Of a DNA stretch of 64,000 bases, positions 24,294 through 32,370 are shown one piece after another (positions within the stretch are counted from its first letter, which is position 1; each line of letters starts with the position of its first letter). The translations under genes and the position numbers were made by a program. Under the pieces are notes generated by a model. That model had not been told where the DNA came from and searched no databases. It saw only the letters and a program-made list of their open reading frames with translations. The stretch comes from Rhodobacter capsulatus. Lineage in GTDB: Bacteria; Pseudomonadota; Alphaproteobacteria; Rhodobacterales; Rhodobacteraceae. Location of the stretch: contig NZ_SWJZ01000009.1 in NCBI RefSeq assembly GCF_005144475.1, positions 44,230 through 108,229 of the forward strand. Reading direction: 5' to 3'.

Positions 24294-24305
24294 GGGATGT
24301 GCCAT
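24294..24305 (-). pseudogene. DUF6915-family gene, start fragment (1 of 3)
   Basis: ATG GCA CAT CCC, read leftward from 24305, encodes MAHP, the usual start of DUF6915-type proteins, with a GAGGAGG ribosome site 5-8 nt upstream that overlaps the stop of the preceding gene. After the fourth codon the sequence becomes IS110 and a stop follows within eight codons. Confidence 0.7.
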
Positions 24306-24315
24306 CGCCGCCTCC

Positions 24316-24807
24316 TCAGAAATCGTGGGTGTGGAGTTCGGACAAGGTGTACCGCTCGTTGAACTCGAGGTGGATGCATCGGGCCGCGCCGTCGAAGCAG
24401 AACTCGCCCCAAGCGCCGTCGTTGTTCTCCCAACCGCCATGGGTGTCGGAGAGGAAATCGTAGGCCAGCTGCTCGACAACATCCTCCAGTGACAGGTTGC
24501 GCATCTCGACCTCGGGGTCGTCCCAGGTCAGCGCGGCATAGGCGATCTCGGTCGCGGGGAAATCGACGGCATTCTCACCGGACCATGCGCCGATGCTTTC
24601 GATCTGGCCGCTGTCCCCGGCCCCGTCGAAGGTCACGGTGACATGGGTGATGCCGGCGGCCGTGAGGCCGTCGAAGAGGCGATCCTTGTTGCCGGGGCGC
24701 AGCGCTTCGATCCGAGCGGCACGCTCGGCATGGGCCGCGAAGATCTGCGCCATGTCGACGGTCGAGGGCGCCATCGGGGGCGCGAGGGTGGGTTCACTCA
24801 GGGTCAT
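24316..24807 (-). CDS. DUF6878-like conserved plasmid protein, 163 aa
   Basis: The 163-residue acidic protein has the pattern AGITHVTVTFDGAGDSGQIESI, then DVVEQLAYDFLSDTHGGWENNDGAWGEFCFD and the end YTLSELHTHDF, which I associate with the DUF6878 family found on alphaproteobacterial plasmids. No catalytic function is known. The start at 24807 has GGAG 8 nt upstream. Its stop overlaps the ribosome site of the broken DUF6915 gene, showing that the two formed one operon before the IS110 insertion. Confidence 0.7.
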   Translation of the reverse strand: MTLSEPTLAPPMAPSTVDMAQIFAAHAERAARIEALRPGNKDRLFDGLTAAGITHVTVTFDGAGDSGQIESIGAWSGENAVDFPATEIAYAALTWDDPEVEMRNLSLEDVVEQLAYDFLSDTHGGWENNDGAWGEFCFDGAARCIHLEFNERYTLSELHTHDF

Positions 24808-24908
24808 CGGGTGTCTCCGGTAAGGGGAAGGGATCGGAGCCGGGCCGGGCGATCTCTCTCCCCCGGACAAGCTCCAAATCCCCCCTGCCCTTCTCTGTCT
24901 CTCGGGCC

Positions 24909-25427
24909 TCACGCAGCGACCTGCAGTAACCTGGCGGCGAAGGCGCGCCAGAGCGGGTCGACGAGCCGCCCATCCAGAAGATCGGCGCGGTGGCGCAGCC
25001 GCTGCGCAAGATCGGGTTCACCCCAGGTTGCCGCGCGGCCCGCCTGCGCGCGCAGCTGGCTCGCCTCGGTCACCACGCCCCGCGCTTCTGTGGCGCTCAT
25101 CACCGGGTGACACCACGCGACGGCGCAGTCGCTGGCGGCCCCGGCCAGCACAAGGCGCTCGTCGCGGTCGAAGATTGCTAGCAGCTGGGGCGCGGTGTTC
25201 GTGGCCATCCCCTCGGCATGGTCGATCGCGCCCAGCATGGCATCGGCCAGCGTCGCGAATCGGGCGAGCACTAGGGGCGCGGCCCGGCCCGACATCAGAT
25301 CGGCCGGCGCGCGGCGCGACAGGGTCAGCGCGAACGGATGACTGAGATCGGAGTTTCCAGACGGACAACCTGGCGGGACACCCCGCGCGCCGGTGGTCGG
25401 CAGGATGGGCAAGGGCAAGTCGAGCAT
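24909..25427 (-). CDS. Conserved plasmid protein of unknown function, 172 aa
   Basis: No domain is recognised. The protein has a Pro/Gly-rich N-terminus (MLDLPLPILPTTGARGVPPG) and an Ala/Arg-rich helical C-terminal two thirds (LARFATLADAMLGAIDHAEG, LRHRADLLDGRLVDPLWRAFAARLL). A GGAGG ribosome site lies 7-8 nt before the ATG. It carries the shared leader element upstream and is followed by the DUF6878-like gene. Confidence 0.6.
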   Translation of the reverse strand: MLDLPLPILPTTGARGVPPGCPSGNSDLSHPFALTLSRRAPADLMSGRAAPLVLARFATLADAMLGAIDHAEGMATNTAPQLLAIFDRDERLVLAGAASDCAVAWCHPVMSATEARGVVTEASQLRAQAGRAATWGEPDLAQRLRHRADLLDGRLVDPLWRAFAARLLQVAA

Positions 25428-25439
25428 GGGGGAAACCTC

Positions 25440-25465
25440 CGACGGCGCAGGGAGCCTCTCTCCCC
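25440..25465 (-). promoter_or_regulatory. Shared leader element, copy 1
   Basis: On the minus strand this reads GGGAGAGAGGCTCCCT followed by GCGCCGTCG, 13 nt before the start codon. It matches the leaders at 27328-27353 and 35682-35707 apart from one missing base and a few changes. Being just upstream of the ribosome site, it could act in the mRNA leader. Confidence 0.5.
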
Positions 25466-25524
25466 GCCCTATCCGTCAAAGACCAAACCGCCGCCCTCTT
25501 CCTCGAAGGAGCGACAGAAGCTGC

Positions 25525-26025
25525 TCAACTTGCCGACGGCAAATCACTCCATCGGACACGCAGGTATCGACCTTGCCGCTTAGGCAAATCCTTTCGGTCA
25601 ATCATTCGACCTGATACCTGGAAATCCTCGTTGATCTTGACCACGAGCAACTTGTTGAAGTTCCCTGCGGTATCGACCACCACGACATCCTTCGTCTTGA
25701 AGGGGGTAATCGTTTTCACTTCGACGTGGTCATTGCCAAGTCTTCCGTCAGCGCCTTGCGCGTAGGTTTTGTTCAGCTTGATGCCATACGTGATGGCGCC
25801 GAAAAGTTCACCGACATCGCCGTAGACGGCGAGATGAAGACCCGTCTCCCTGTGATAGCTTTCCGCAAGCGATATCAGATCTTCAAAGTAGGGTATCATT
25901 GATCGGATGGCGTTGGGGTATTTTGCTCCCCACTCTTTGTAGCGCAGCTGCTCGTCAATTTCTGACCAAGTAACCCATTCGCCATCATCGTAGAACGCGC
26001 GATCAGACCAATCGATATCATCCAT
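25525..26025 (-). CDS. DUF6998-like protein with a nuclease-like motif
   Basis: The 166-residue protein has the arrangement GELFGAITYG, then RLGNDHVEVKTITP, in which Glu, Asp and Glu-x-Lys are spaced like the metal-binding residues of PD-(D/E)xK nuclease folds. The nearest label I can offer is DUF6998. Base composition is visibly lower in GC than the flanking genes, which suggests recent arrival. Start at 26025 (MDDIDWSDRAF) is preferred over a TTG at 26064. Nuclease activity is a hypothesis. Confidence 0.55.
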   Translation of the reverse strand: MDDIDWSDRAFYDDGEWVTWSEIDEQLRYKEWGAKYPNAIRSMIPYFEDLISLAESYHRETGLHLAVYGDVGELFGAITYGIKLNKTYAQGADGRLGNDHVEVKTITPFKTKDVVVVDTAGNFNKLLVVKINEDFQVSGRMIDRKDLPKRQGRYLRVRWSDLPSAS

Positions 26026-26114
26026 ACTTTTCGCCCAACTTGAATCACTGCAGGCAAGTAGCAATCCAGTTTGGCAATAAAGTGGCCGGAGGCAACAGAG
26101 CCTCCGGCACAGGG

Positions 26115-27314
26115 TCAGCCGACCCGGTCGAGTAGCTTCTTGGCGCGCCCTTCCATGTCGAGCCGGGCATCCTGCTGGGTCTTGTCGCGCGCAAGCCGCG
26201 TGATGCCCTGCACGAAGTCGAAGATGCTCTCGGGCGGGCGGCCCTCTTCCATCAGCACCTTCTCGATGATCTTGCCCGACTCCGCCTTCGAGAAGCCGCG
26301 CTTGCGCAGGAAGTCATCCCGGTCCTCATCCGTGCGCGCCACGATCTGCTGCCGCGCGGCCTTGATTCCGTTCACGAAACCCTGCGGCGAGGAATTGCCG
26401 AAGCGCGTCAGCGCCGGGGCCGCCTCATGTGCGAAGCGCGACGCGGCGTATTTCGAGTGGCGGATCTTGATCTCCTGGAAATCCTCGACGCCCCAGAGGT
26501 TGCGGTTCTGGCACACCGCCCGAAGGTAGAAGCTCGCCATGCCGAGCGTCTTGGCGCCCACCTCGGAGTTCCAGCAATAGAAGCCCCGGAAGTAGAGATC
26601 AGGGGAACCGTCCGGCAACCGGCCCGCCTCGATCGGGTTGTGATCGTCGACGAGAAACAGGAAGACGTCGCGGTCCGAGGCATAGAGCGTGGTCGTGTCG
26701 CGGCTGATTTCGACATCGGGGTTGTAGACCCCGGTCGACCAGTCGAGCACCCCCGGCACCTTCCAGCGCGTGTCGCCGGTGCCATTGCCCGCGATCCGTT
26801 GCACCGCCTCGACCAGTTCATGGTCATGGATGCGGCCGTAGTCCGGCCCGGTCACAGCGCGCAATTCAGTGCGGCCATCCTCGGTCTCGAAAGTCTTCAC
26901 CTGCTCGGCGCGGTGGTTGGTCAGGCCATACTGCAGGTTGATCCCCGCCAGCGGCGCGGGCAACTGCCGCAGGTAGGAGGCCGGAGCGCCGACGATGCTG
27001 GCAAGCTGGCCGAACGCCCAATGCGTGGGCGCAACAGGTTCATGCGCTTTCGGCAGCATCAGATGCAACCGCTCGGGGTTATCGCGCGCGGCCTCGACCC
27101 GGATATCCGCCGTCTGCACCACTCGGCTGCGGCTGCGGTCGGACCGACCTTTCACATTGGCCCAGAGATCGTCGAGCGACAGATACCGCTCATCATCGGG
27201 CCGGTTGAACCATTCGGACGACACTCGCCCGTTCCGCTCACCCCGGCTCACATCCACTTTCCAGCCACCCGCCCGCGCCGGTGCGACTGGATCCAGAACT
27301 TCTACAACGCCCAT
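26115..27314 (-). CDS. DUF932 domain protein
   Basis: The 399-residue protein has the DUF932 features: YLSLDDLWANVKGRSDRSRSRVVQTADIR at the front, HWAFGQLASIVGAPASYLRQLPAPLAGINLQYGL, VTGPDYGRIHDHELVEAVQRI, and FYCWNSEVGAKTLGMASFYLRAVCQNRNLWG. DUF932 proteins are common on plasmids and phages, often next to SSB and ParB-like genes; their role is unproven. The gene has the shared leader element 14 nt upstream with a GGGAG ribosome site between. Confidence 0.85.
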   Translation of the reverse strand: MGVVEVLDPVAPARAGGWKVDVSRGERNGRVSSEWFNRPDDERYLSLDDLWANVKGRSDRSRSRVVQTADIRVEAARDNPERLHLMLPKAHEPVAPTHWAFGQLASIVGAPASYLRQLPAPLAGINLQYGLTNHRAEQVKTFETEDGRTELRAVTGPDYGRIHDHELVEAVQRIAGNGTGDTRWKVPGVLDWSTGVYNPDVEISRDTTTLYASDRDVFLFLVDDHNPIEAGRLPDGSPDLYFRGFYCWNSEVGAKTLGMASFYLRAVCQNRNLWGVEDFQEIKIRHSKYAASRFAHEAAPALTRFGNSSPQGFVNGIKAARQQIVARTDEDRDDFLRKRGFSKAESGKIIEKVLMEEGRPPESIFDFVQGITRLARDKTQQDARLDMEGRAKKLLDRVG

Positions 27315-27327
27315 CGGCTATCTCCCG

Positions 27328-27353
27328 CGACGGGCGCCAGGAGCCACTCTCCC
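27328..27353 (-). promoter_or_regulatory. Shared leader element, copy 2
   Basis: On the minus strand it reads GGGAGAGTGGCTCCTG followed by GCGCCCGTCG, 14 nt before the DUF932 start. It is identical to the ParB leader copy at 24 of 26 positions, at the same distance from the start codon. Confidence 0.55.
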
Positions 27354-27655
27354 AGCCCTCAACCCGTCGCCGGGAAATCGACACTCCTCTTACTCTGGCT
27401 GATGTGAAGGGCGGGAAGCGGACCTTCGCCGCGCTTGGGTCGAACGTCGCGGAAGGGCCGTCTCTGCTGGGCAGACCCCACTCGCTTGGGGGGCAGCAAG
27501 CTGTGCCGCCGCAACTCTGCTTCGAGCCCTTTCGAGCCCTTCGTGTCGGTTTTGGGCTTCATGTTGCATGACGGGCATCCAAGTGGGTGCCTGCCAATGT
27601 CCGCGGCGCTTAGCGCGCACGGCAGGCTTGGGGGGGGGTGACACGAATTGGATGC
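27354..27655. other. 302-bp stretch without a supported gene
   Basis: It holds a short tandem duplication (TTCGAGCCCT twice near 27520-27540) and a G run near 27630. No reading frame here has a ribosome site or family resemblance. It is the junction between the maintenance block and the inserted AmpR/beta-lactamase pair. Confidence 0.5.
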
Positions 27656-28525
27656 TTACTCAGCGCTCTGGCCGGTCAGCCAACGCGAGAACGTGCTCAT
27701 CGCTGATGTGGCGGGCCGGTCGGACGGCCAGGCGAGATAGTAACGTCCGACAGAAACTGTGACGCCGAAAGGCTGTGCCAAGCGGCCCTGCGCGATGTAG
27801 CTCTCGAACATGGAGATCGGCAGCAGGGCGACGCCGGCGCCTGAGGTTGCCAGCTCTGCCAAAGCCACCGAGCTGTCAAAGACCGGCCCGGTGACAGGCG
27901 GGCAAGGCACGCCTGCGGCCTCAAACCAGCCCGGCCATTCGGCGCTTCGGTAGCTGCGCAGAAGCGTTACTTGCCCGAGGTCCGAGGGATGCAGCAGCCG
28001 TGACGCGAGGCCCGGCGCGCAGAGCGGCGCCATCGGCGCCTCTGCCAGTGGGATCGCATCGTGTCCTGTCCAGCCTCCAGTGCCGAAACGGATCGCCATG
28101 TCGAGCCCCTCGCGCAGGATCTCCACCCGGTTGTTGTTGGTCGAGATCCTCAGGTCGATCTGGGGATGGGCCTGTCGGAACGCCTCGAGCCGCGGCATCA
28201 GCCAGCACATCGCGAAGGTCGTGTTGACGCCAACCTTTAGCACCTCGATGTCGCGCCGCCCGCCGAGACGGTCGAGCACCCGCGACATCGCGTCGAACCC
28301 ATGCTCAAGCACGGGAAAGAGCAGGCGTCCCTCGTCGGTCGGGATCAGCCCCTGGGAGGTCCTCAGGAACAGCGCTGTGCCCAGCAGGTCCTCGAGCCGC
28401 GCGACCTGGTGGCTGACGGCAGCCTGGGTGACGCGCAGCTCGATCGCGGCCTTGGTAAAGCTGCCCTGGCGCATGGCGACCTCGAATACGCGCAGGGCAT
28501 TGAGCGGCAGGTCGGGGCGATCCAT
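27656..28525 (-). CDS. ampR: AmpR-like LysR-family regulator
   Basis: The 289-residue LysR protein has the winged helix-turn-helix LNALRVFEVAMRQGSFTKAAIELRVTQAAVSHQVARLEDLLG (about 8-50) and an effector-binding domain. The N-terminal pattern PLNALRVFEVA...TQAAVSHQV...LFLRTSQGL matches AmpR regulators of inducible beta-lactamases, as does its divergent placement from a class A beta-lactamase gene. AmpR senses cell-wall peptide fragments. Related GcvA-type regulators are alternatives, but the neighbour argues for AmpR. Confidence 0.8.
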   Translation of the reverse strand: MDRPDLPLNALRVFEVAMRQGSFTKAAIELRVTQAAVSHQVARLEDLLGTALFLRTSQGLIPTDEGRLLFPVLEHGFDAMSRVLDRLGGRRDIEVLKVGVNTTFAMCWLMPRLEAFRQAHPQIDLRISTNNNRVEILREGLDMAIRFGTGGWTGHDAIPLAEAPMAPLCAPGLASRLLHPSDLGQVTLLRSYRSAEWPGWFEAAGVPCPPVTGPVFDSSVALAELATSGAGVALLPISMFESYIAQGRLAQPFGVTVSVGRYYLAWPSDRPATSAMSTFSRWLTGQSAE

Positions 28526-28663
28526 GGCAGTACCTCAGCTAATGGCAGGCCATAAGATTTGTCGTTTGATGGCTGCGATCAAGCCGAAATATACAGTCCG
28601 CATGACATCATGTGATGTCGCATCCCAGGCGCCACTGGCGCAGATCCTGAAAGGAATGGTCCC
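28526..28663. promoter_or_regulatory. Divergent ampR-bla control region
   Basis: The 138-bp gap between the divergent regulator and beta-lactamase genes must hold both promoters and the LysR operator. The segment around 28540-28580 (CTAATGGCAG, TTTGTCGTTTGATGG) is AT-richer than its surroundings and is the likely operator, but no exact AmpR box can be fixed by eye. Confidence 0.4.
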
Positions 28664-29545
28664 ATGCGGTTCACCGCTACCGTCCTGTCGCGTGTCGCGA
28701 CAGGGCTCGCTCTCGGCCTGTCCATGGCCACGGCCTCCCTCGCCGAAACGCCTGTCGAGGCGCTCTCCGAAACCGTCGCCCGGATCGAGGAACAGCTCGG
28801 CGCCCGCGTCGGCCTCTCGCTCATGGAGACCGGCACGGGTTGGTCCTGGTCTCACCGCGAGGACGAGCTTTTCCTCATGAACAGCACGGTCAAGGTGCCG
28901 GTCTGCGGCGCCATCCTCGCGCGTTGGGACGCGGGCAGGCTGTCGCTCTCCGATGCGCTGCCGGTGCGCAAGGCCGACCTCGTGCCCTACGCGCCCGTCA
29001 CGGAGACGCGGGTCGGCGGCAACATGACCCTCGACGAGCTCTGCCTCGCGGCGATCGACATGAGCGACAATGTGGCGGCGAACATCCTGATCGGGCATCT
29101 CGGGGGGCCGGAGGCGGTGACGCAGTTCTTCCGCAGCGTCGGCGACCCGACGAGCCGTCTCGACCGCATCGAGCCCAAGCTGAACGACTTCGCTTCTGGA
29201 GACGAGCGGGACACCACGAGCCCGGCCGCCATGTCCGAGACGCTGCGAGCGCTGCTGCTGGGCGACGTGCTGTCTCCGGAGGCCCGCGGGAAGCTGGCGG
29301 AGTGGATGCGCCACGGCGGCGTGACCGGCGCATTGCTGCGCGCCGAGGCCGAGGACGCCTGGCTGATCCTCGACAAGTCGGGCAGCGGAAGCCACACGCG
29401 CAACCTCGTCGCGGTGATCCAGCCTGAAGGCGGAGCGCCCTGGATCGCGACCATGTTCATCTCGGATACGGACGCGGAGTTCGAGGTTCGCAACGAGGCG
29501 CTCAAAGATCTGGGTAGGGCGGTGGTCGCGGTTGTTCGCGAATAG
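28664..29545 (+). CDS. bla: Class A serine beta-lactamase
   Basis: The 293-residue precursor has a signal peptide (MRFTATVLSRVATGLALG, cut after ATASLA) and all class A motifs: Ser70-x-x-Lys in NSTVKV, SDN in MSDNVAAN, the Glu166 loop in IEPKLND, and Lys234-Ser-Gly in LDKSGSG. It hydrolyses beta-lactams in the periplasm. An AAGGAA ribosome site lies 7 nt upstream. The divergent AmpR gene predicts induction by beta-lactams. Spectrum cannot be read from sequence by eye. Two GC-rich genes between plasmid backbone genes suggest a resistance insertion. Confidence 0.92.
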   Translation: MRFTATVLSRVATGLALGLSMATASLAETPVEALSETVARIEEQLGARVGLSLMETGTGWSWSHREDELFLMNSTVKVPVCGAILARWDAGRLSLSDALPVRKADLVPYAPVTETRVGGNMTLDELCLAAIDMSDNVAANILIGHLGGPEAVTQFFRSVGDPTSRLDRIEPKLNDFASGDERDTTSPAAMSETLRALLLGDVLSPEARGKLAEWMRHGGVTGALLRAEAEDAWLILDKSGSGSHTRNLVAVIQPEGGAPWIATMFISDTDAEFEVRNEALKDLGRAVVAVVRE

Positions 29546-29819
29546 CCTATCCCAGGCGCGGCTTCCGCTCTGAGAAAGGATGTACTTTGGGCTGCGGAGC
29601 AGTGAGACATCATGCCATTGCGCAGCCGATGGTGCCGGTGGGGTGCCCTGCAATACCTGGTCGACTGGAGCCGCTCTAGCACCGTCCCTAAAGTCCCGCA
29701 CCGCGGACCTCGGGATCTTGGATCTTGCTGCGCAGTGGCATGAAGGTCCGGTATGGGGAAGCTGCGCTGCAGCAACGGTGATCTTGGCCAAGGTCCGCAA
29801 TGGGCCGAAAACGACTGAA
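29546..29819. other. 274-bp gap after bla
   Basis: No gene is supported. Frames that cross it lack ribosome sites and family resemblance. It marks the right junction of the beta-lactamase insert with the backbone. Confidence 0.45.
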
Positions 29820-29841
29820 CCCGGCGGGTTTCCCCGCCGGG
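29820..29841 (-). terminator. Terminator hairpin of ssb
   Basis: CCCGGCGGG and CCCGCCGGG form a 9-bp stem around a 4-nt loop, 22 nt beyond the ssb stop in the direction of transcription. The following minus-strand sequence includes TTTT a little further on. A terminator is likely. Confidence 0.55.
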
Positions 29842-29863
29842 CCCGAGGGGGAGACCCCGTTCC

Positions 29864-30268
29864 TCAGAACGGGATCTCGTCGTCGCGGTCGACCAGCTCG
29901 GGGTTTTCGTTCTCGGCCGACTTCGGACGGCTCAGGAAGTCGACCTTCTCGGCGATGATCTCGCAGCCGTAGCGGTCGGTGCCGGTTGCGTCGGTCCACT
30001 TGGTGTAGTGGATGCGGCCGTGGACGAGGACCTTCATGCCCTTTTCGCAGTGCTCTGCGACGGTCTTGCCGAGACCGTTGAAGCAGGTGATGCGGTGCCA
30101 TTCGGTGTCCATGACCCGGTAGCCGTTCTCGTCGCGCATCACGCGACCTTCCGAGAGGCGCGGCCGCGAAGTGGCCAGGGTGAAGTTGGTGATCTTCGTG
30201 CCGCCTTGGGTCGAGCGCACTTCGGGCTTCTGACCGATGTTGCCGGCGAGGATAACGATGTTCTGCAT
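29864..30268 (-). CDS. ssb: Single-stranded DNA-binding protein
   Basis: The 134-residue protein has the OB-fold of SSB: MQNIVILAGNIGQKPEVRST, NFTLATSR, EWHRITCFNGLGKTVAEHCEKGMKVLVHGRIHYTKW, and the acidic C-terminal tip DRDDEIPF that binds partner proteins. The tail between the OB-fold and the tip is short. It is a plasmid SSB; such genes commonly support establishment or replication. The ATG at 30268 has an AGGAG site upstream; the frame to 30559 has no plausible start. Confidence 0.92.
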   Translation of the reverse strand: MQNIVILAGNIGQKPEVRSTQGGTKITNFTLATSRPRLSEGRVMRDENGYRVMDTEWHRITCFNGLGKTVAEHCEKGMKVLVHGRIHYTKWTDATGTDRYGCEIIAEKVDFLSRPKSAENENPELVDRDDEIPF

Positions 30269-30689
30269 GGTAAGCTCCTGTGTTTTTTGTCCCTGGGACC
30301 GTCCCTTCGACAAGACCCGGAAAAGCCTGTCGGCTGAGGCGTGCACGGGAGACGGAACGGCGACCGGAAACCCCCAGAGGTCCGGGGAGGAGCGGGCAGC
30401 CCCAAAGGGGCAACACGGCCCGGACTGACGCGGGGTTGCGCGCCAGAGGCCGAACAGGCTTAGGGGATTATCAGTCGAAGGGATGGCACCGGGGATAGGG
30501 GCGACTTGGGGCTCTCGCAGAACTCGGCCTTCCTGGCCAAGGCAACGGGGTTGAAGCATTTACGAAAGCGCCAACCCTGCGGCTCAAGGCAACCTCATCC
30601 CCCTGCCCTATCGCGGTGACCTCTGTGGGAGTTGCGATGTTGCGATCTGACGGCTATCCCGGATGCATCATTCAGGACACGAGGACCCA
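30269..30689. other. 421-bp gap between divergent ssb and H-NS genes
   Basis: The stretch must contain both promoters. It has a T run (TGTTTTTTGTCC near 30290) and small GC-rich hairpins such as CCCC-AAA-GGGG near 30400. No gene is supported. Confidence 0.45.
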
Positions 30690-31007
30690 ATGGCAGATTT
30701 CAATCTCGAGGCGATGTCGCTGAAGGAGCTGCGGCAATTGCAGAAGGACCTCGCCAAGGCGATTTCAACCTACGAAGACCGGCACAAGGCAGAAGCCCGC
30801 GCCAAGCTGGAGGCAATCGCCAAGGAGATGGGCTACTCCCTCGCCGAACTGATCGGTATTGAGGTGAAAGCCACCCGTGCGCCGGCCCTCGCGAAGTATA
30901 GGCACCCTGAGAACGCGGCCCTCACCTGGTCGGGCCGGGGCCGGAAACCGCAGTGGTTCGCAGACCACATCAACGCCGGCAAGGACCCGAGCGCTCTGGC
31001 GGTCTGA
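30690..31007 (+). CDS. H-NS family nucleoid protein
   Basis: The 105-residue protein has the H-NS layout: an N-terminal coiled coil (LEAMSLKELRQLQKDLAKAISTYEDRHKAEARAKLEAIAKEMG) and the C-terminal DNA-binding domain with the motif YRHPENAALTWSGRGRKPQWF. H-NS-like proteins silence AT-rich foreign DNA; plasmid-borne copies can hide the plasmid from the host or replace host H-NS. Start at 30690 (MADFNLEAM) with GAGG upstream is chosen over an ATG at 30663. It heads a rightward pair with the Fic gene. Confidence 0.88.
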   Translation: MADFNLEAMSLKELRQLQKDLAKAISTYEDRHKAEARAKLEAIAKEMGYSLAELIGIEVKATRAPALAKYRHPENAALTWSGRGRKPQWFADHINAGKDPSALAV

Positions 31008-31087
31008 CGGAGTTGGGTGACCCCGCCCGGGCGAAGCATGGCCCAAGTTAAGGAAACCGGTTTTTGCTGACACGACTGTTCGATCAT

Positions 31088-31112
31088 GTTAGAAAAACGA
31101 CGATTTCTTAAC
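31088..31112. promoter_or_regulatory. Inverted repeat upstream of fic
   Basis: GTTAGAAA and TTTCTTAAC face each other across 8 nt, 15-39 nt before the Fic start codon. The C-terminal helix-turn-helix of the Fic protein makes an autoregulatory site plausible. Confidence 0.35.
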
Positions 31113-31126
31113 ACGACGCGGAGCAC

Positions 31127-32221
31127 ATGTTAAAGCCGACCTACGCCATTCCCGCCCTGCCACCCCCGGCCGAGATCGAAACTGTTCCTGTGCTGAAGGC
31201 GCTCGCTCGAGCCAGCCGCGCGTTAGCAGACCTGAAGGGTCAGGCGAAGACCATTCCGAACCAAGGCATTCTGATCGACACACTGGCGCTTCAGGAAGCC
31301 AAGGCCTCGTCGGAGGTCGAAAACATTGTCACAACGCAGGACGAGCTGTTCCAAGCGGATGTTTTCCCTGACGATCCGCAGTCTCCTGCTGCCAAAGAGG
31401 TAGCACTCTATCGCGATGCGTTGCGACTTGGATACGCGCGCTTGGGCCAAACCGGCGGCCTCATCCCGAACTCGGCGCTCATCGACATGTTCCGCTTGCT
31501 GAAGGGCCGCAGCGATGGGTTTCGCGCGACACCGGGAACCGCGCTGAAAAACGAGCAAACAGGGGAGATCGTCTTCGTTCCACCCCAGGACGCGCACGAG
31601 ATTGTCAGCCACATGACAGCGCTCGAACGGTTCATCAACGACGATGACCTCTGCGCACTCGACCCGTTGATCAAGATGGCCTTGATCCATCATCAGTTCG
31701 AAAGCATCCACCCGTTTCCGGACAGGAACGGACGGATCGGGCGCATCCTGAATGTGCTTTATCTGACCAGAACGGGGTTGCTCGACATCCCGGTGCTCTA
31801 CCTGTCGCGATTCATCACCCGCAACAAGGCGAACTACTACAGACACTTGCAGGCGGTGCGCGACACTGGGGATTGGGAAACTTGGGTCATCTACATGCTG
31901 GAGGCTGTCGCAGAAACTTCTGCCACGACAGTCGAGATCGTCACCGGCATTCGACAGCAAATGGCGGACGTGAAACACAGGCTTCGGGATGAATTGCCGA
32001 AGATCTATAGCCAGGAACTCCTGAACAACCTGTTCCGCCACCCATACACAAGGATCGAATACCTGCAGAACGATCTGGGTGTCAGTCGGCAGACGGCCGC
32101 TAAGTATCTCGACACCTTGGCTGAGCGGGGCTTTGTCGAAAAGCACCGCTCTGGAAAGAACAACTACTTCATCAACGTCGCGCTCGTGAAACTCTTCCTC
32201 GACGTGTCGGGCGGGCCGTAA
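31127..32221 (+). CDS. Fic-family AMP-transferase with altered active-site motif
   Basis: The 364-residue protein has the class II Fic layout. The inhibitory helix motif (SSEVENI, S-x3-E-N, about 63-69) precedes the Fic core, and a winged helix (YLQNDLGVSRQTAAKYLDTLAERGFVEKHR) is at the C-terminus. The core motif reads HPFPDRNGRIGR, whereas the family normally has HPFx(D/E)GNGRxxR; the Gly is replaced by Arg (AGG for GGG). The catalytic His, Asp, Asn and Arg remain. Fic proteins usually adenylylate target proteins; activity here may be reduced. GGAG lies 4 nt before the ATG. Confidence 0.88.
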   Translation: MLKPTYAIPALPPPAEIETVPVLKALARASRALADLKGQAKTIPNQGILIDTLALQEAKASSEVENIVTTQDELFQADVFPDDPQSPAAKEVALYRDALRLGYARLGQTGGLIPNSALIDMFRLLKGRSDGFRATPGTALKNEQTGEIVFVPPQDAHEIVSHMTALERFINDDDLCALDPLIKMALIHHQFESIHPFPDRNGRIGRILNVLYLTRTGLLDIPVLYLSRFITRNKANYYRHLQAVRDTGDWETWVIYMLEAVAETSATTVEIVTGIRQQMADVKHRLRDELPKIYSQELLNNLFRHPYTRIEYLQNDLGVSRQTAAKYLDTLAERGFVEKHRSGKNNYFINVALVKLFLDVSGGP

Positions 32222-32370
32222 GTTCCGACGCGGTGCCTAAGGCTCCTTTAGACGGTTGTGCCGATAAGCGCGTCGGCTCAACTTTCTGGTCGGCCGCAAC
32301 GGCTAAGGGACGAAAGGCCCGGATCGGAGCCCCTGCCCCGACGCCGAGCCCTCGGCAAAAACCGTGGGCA

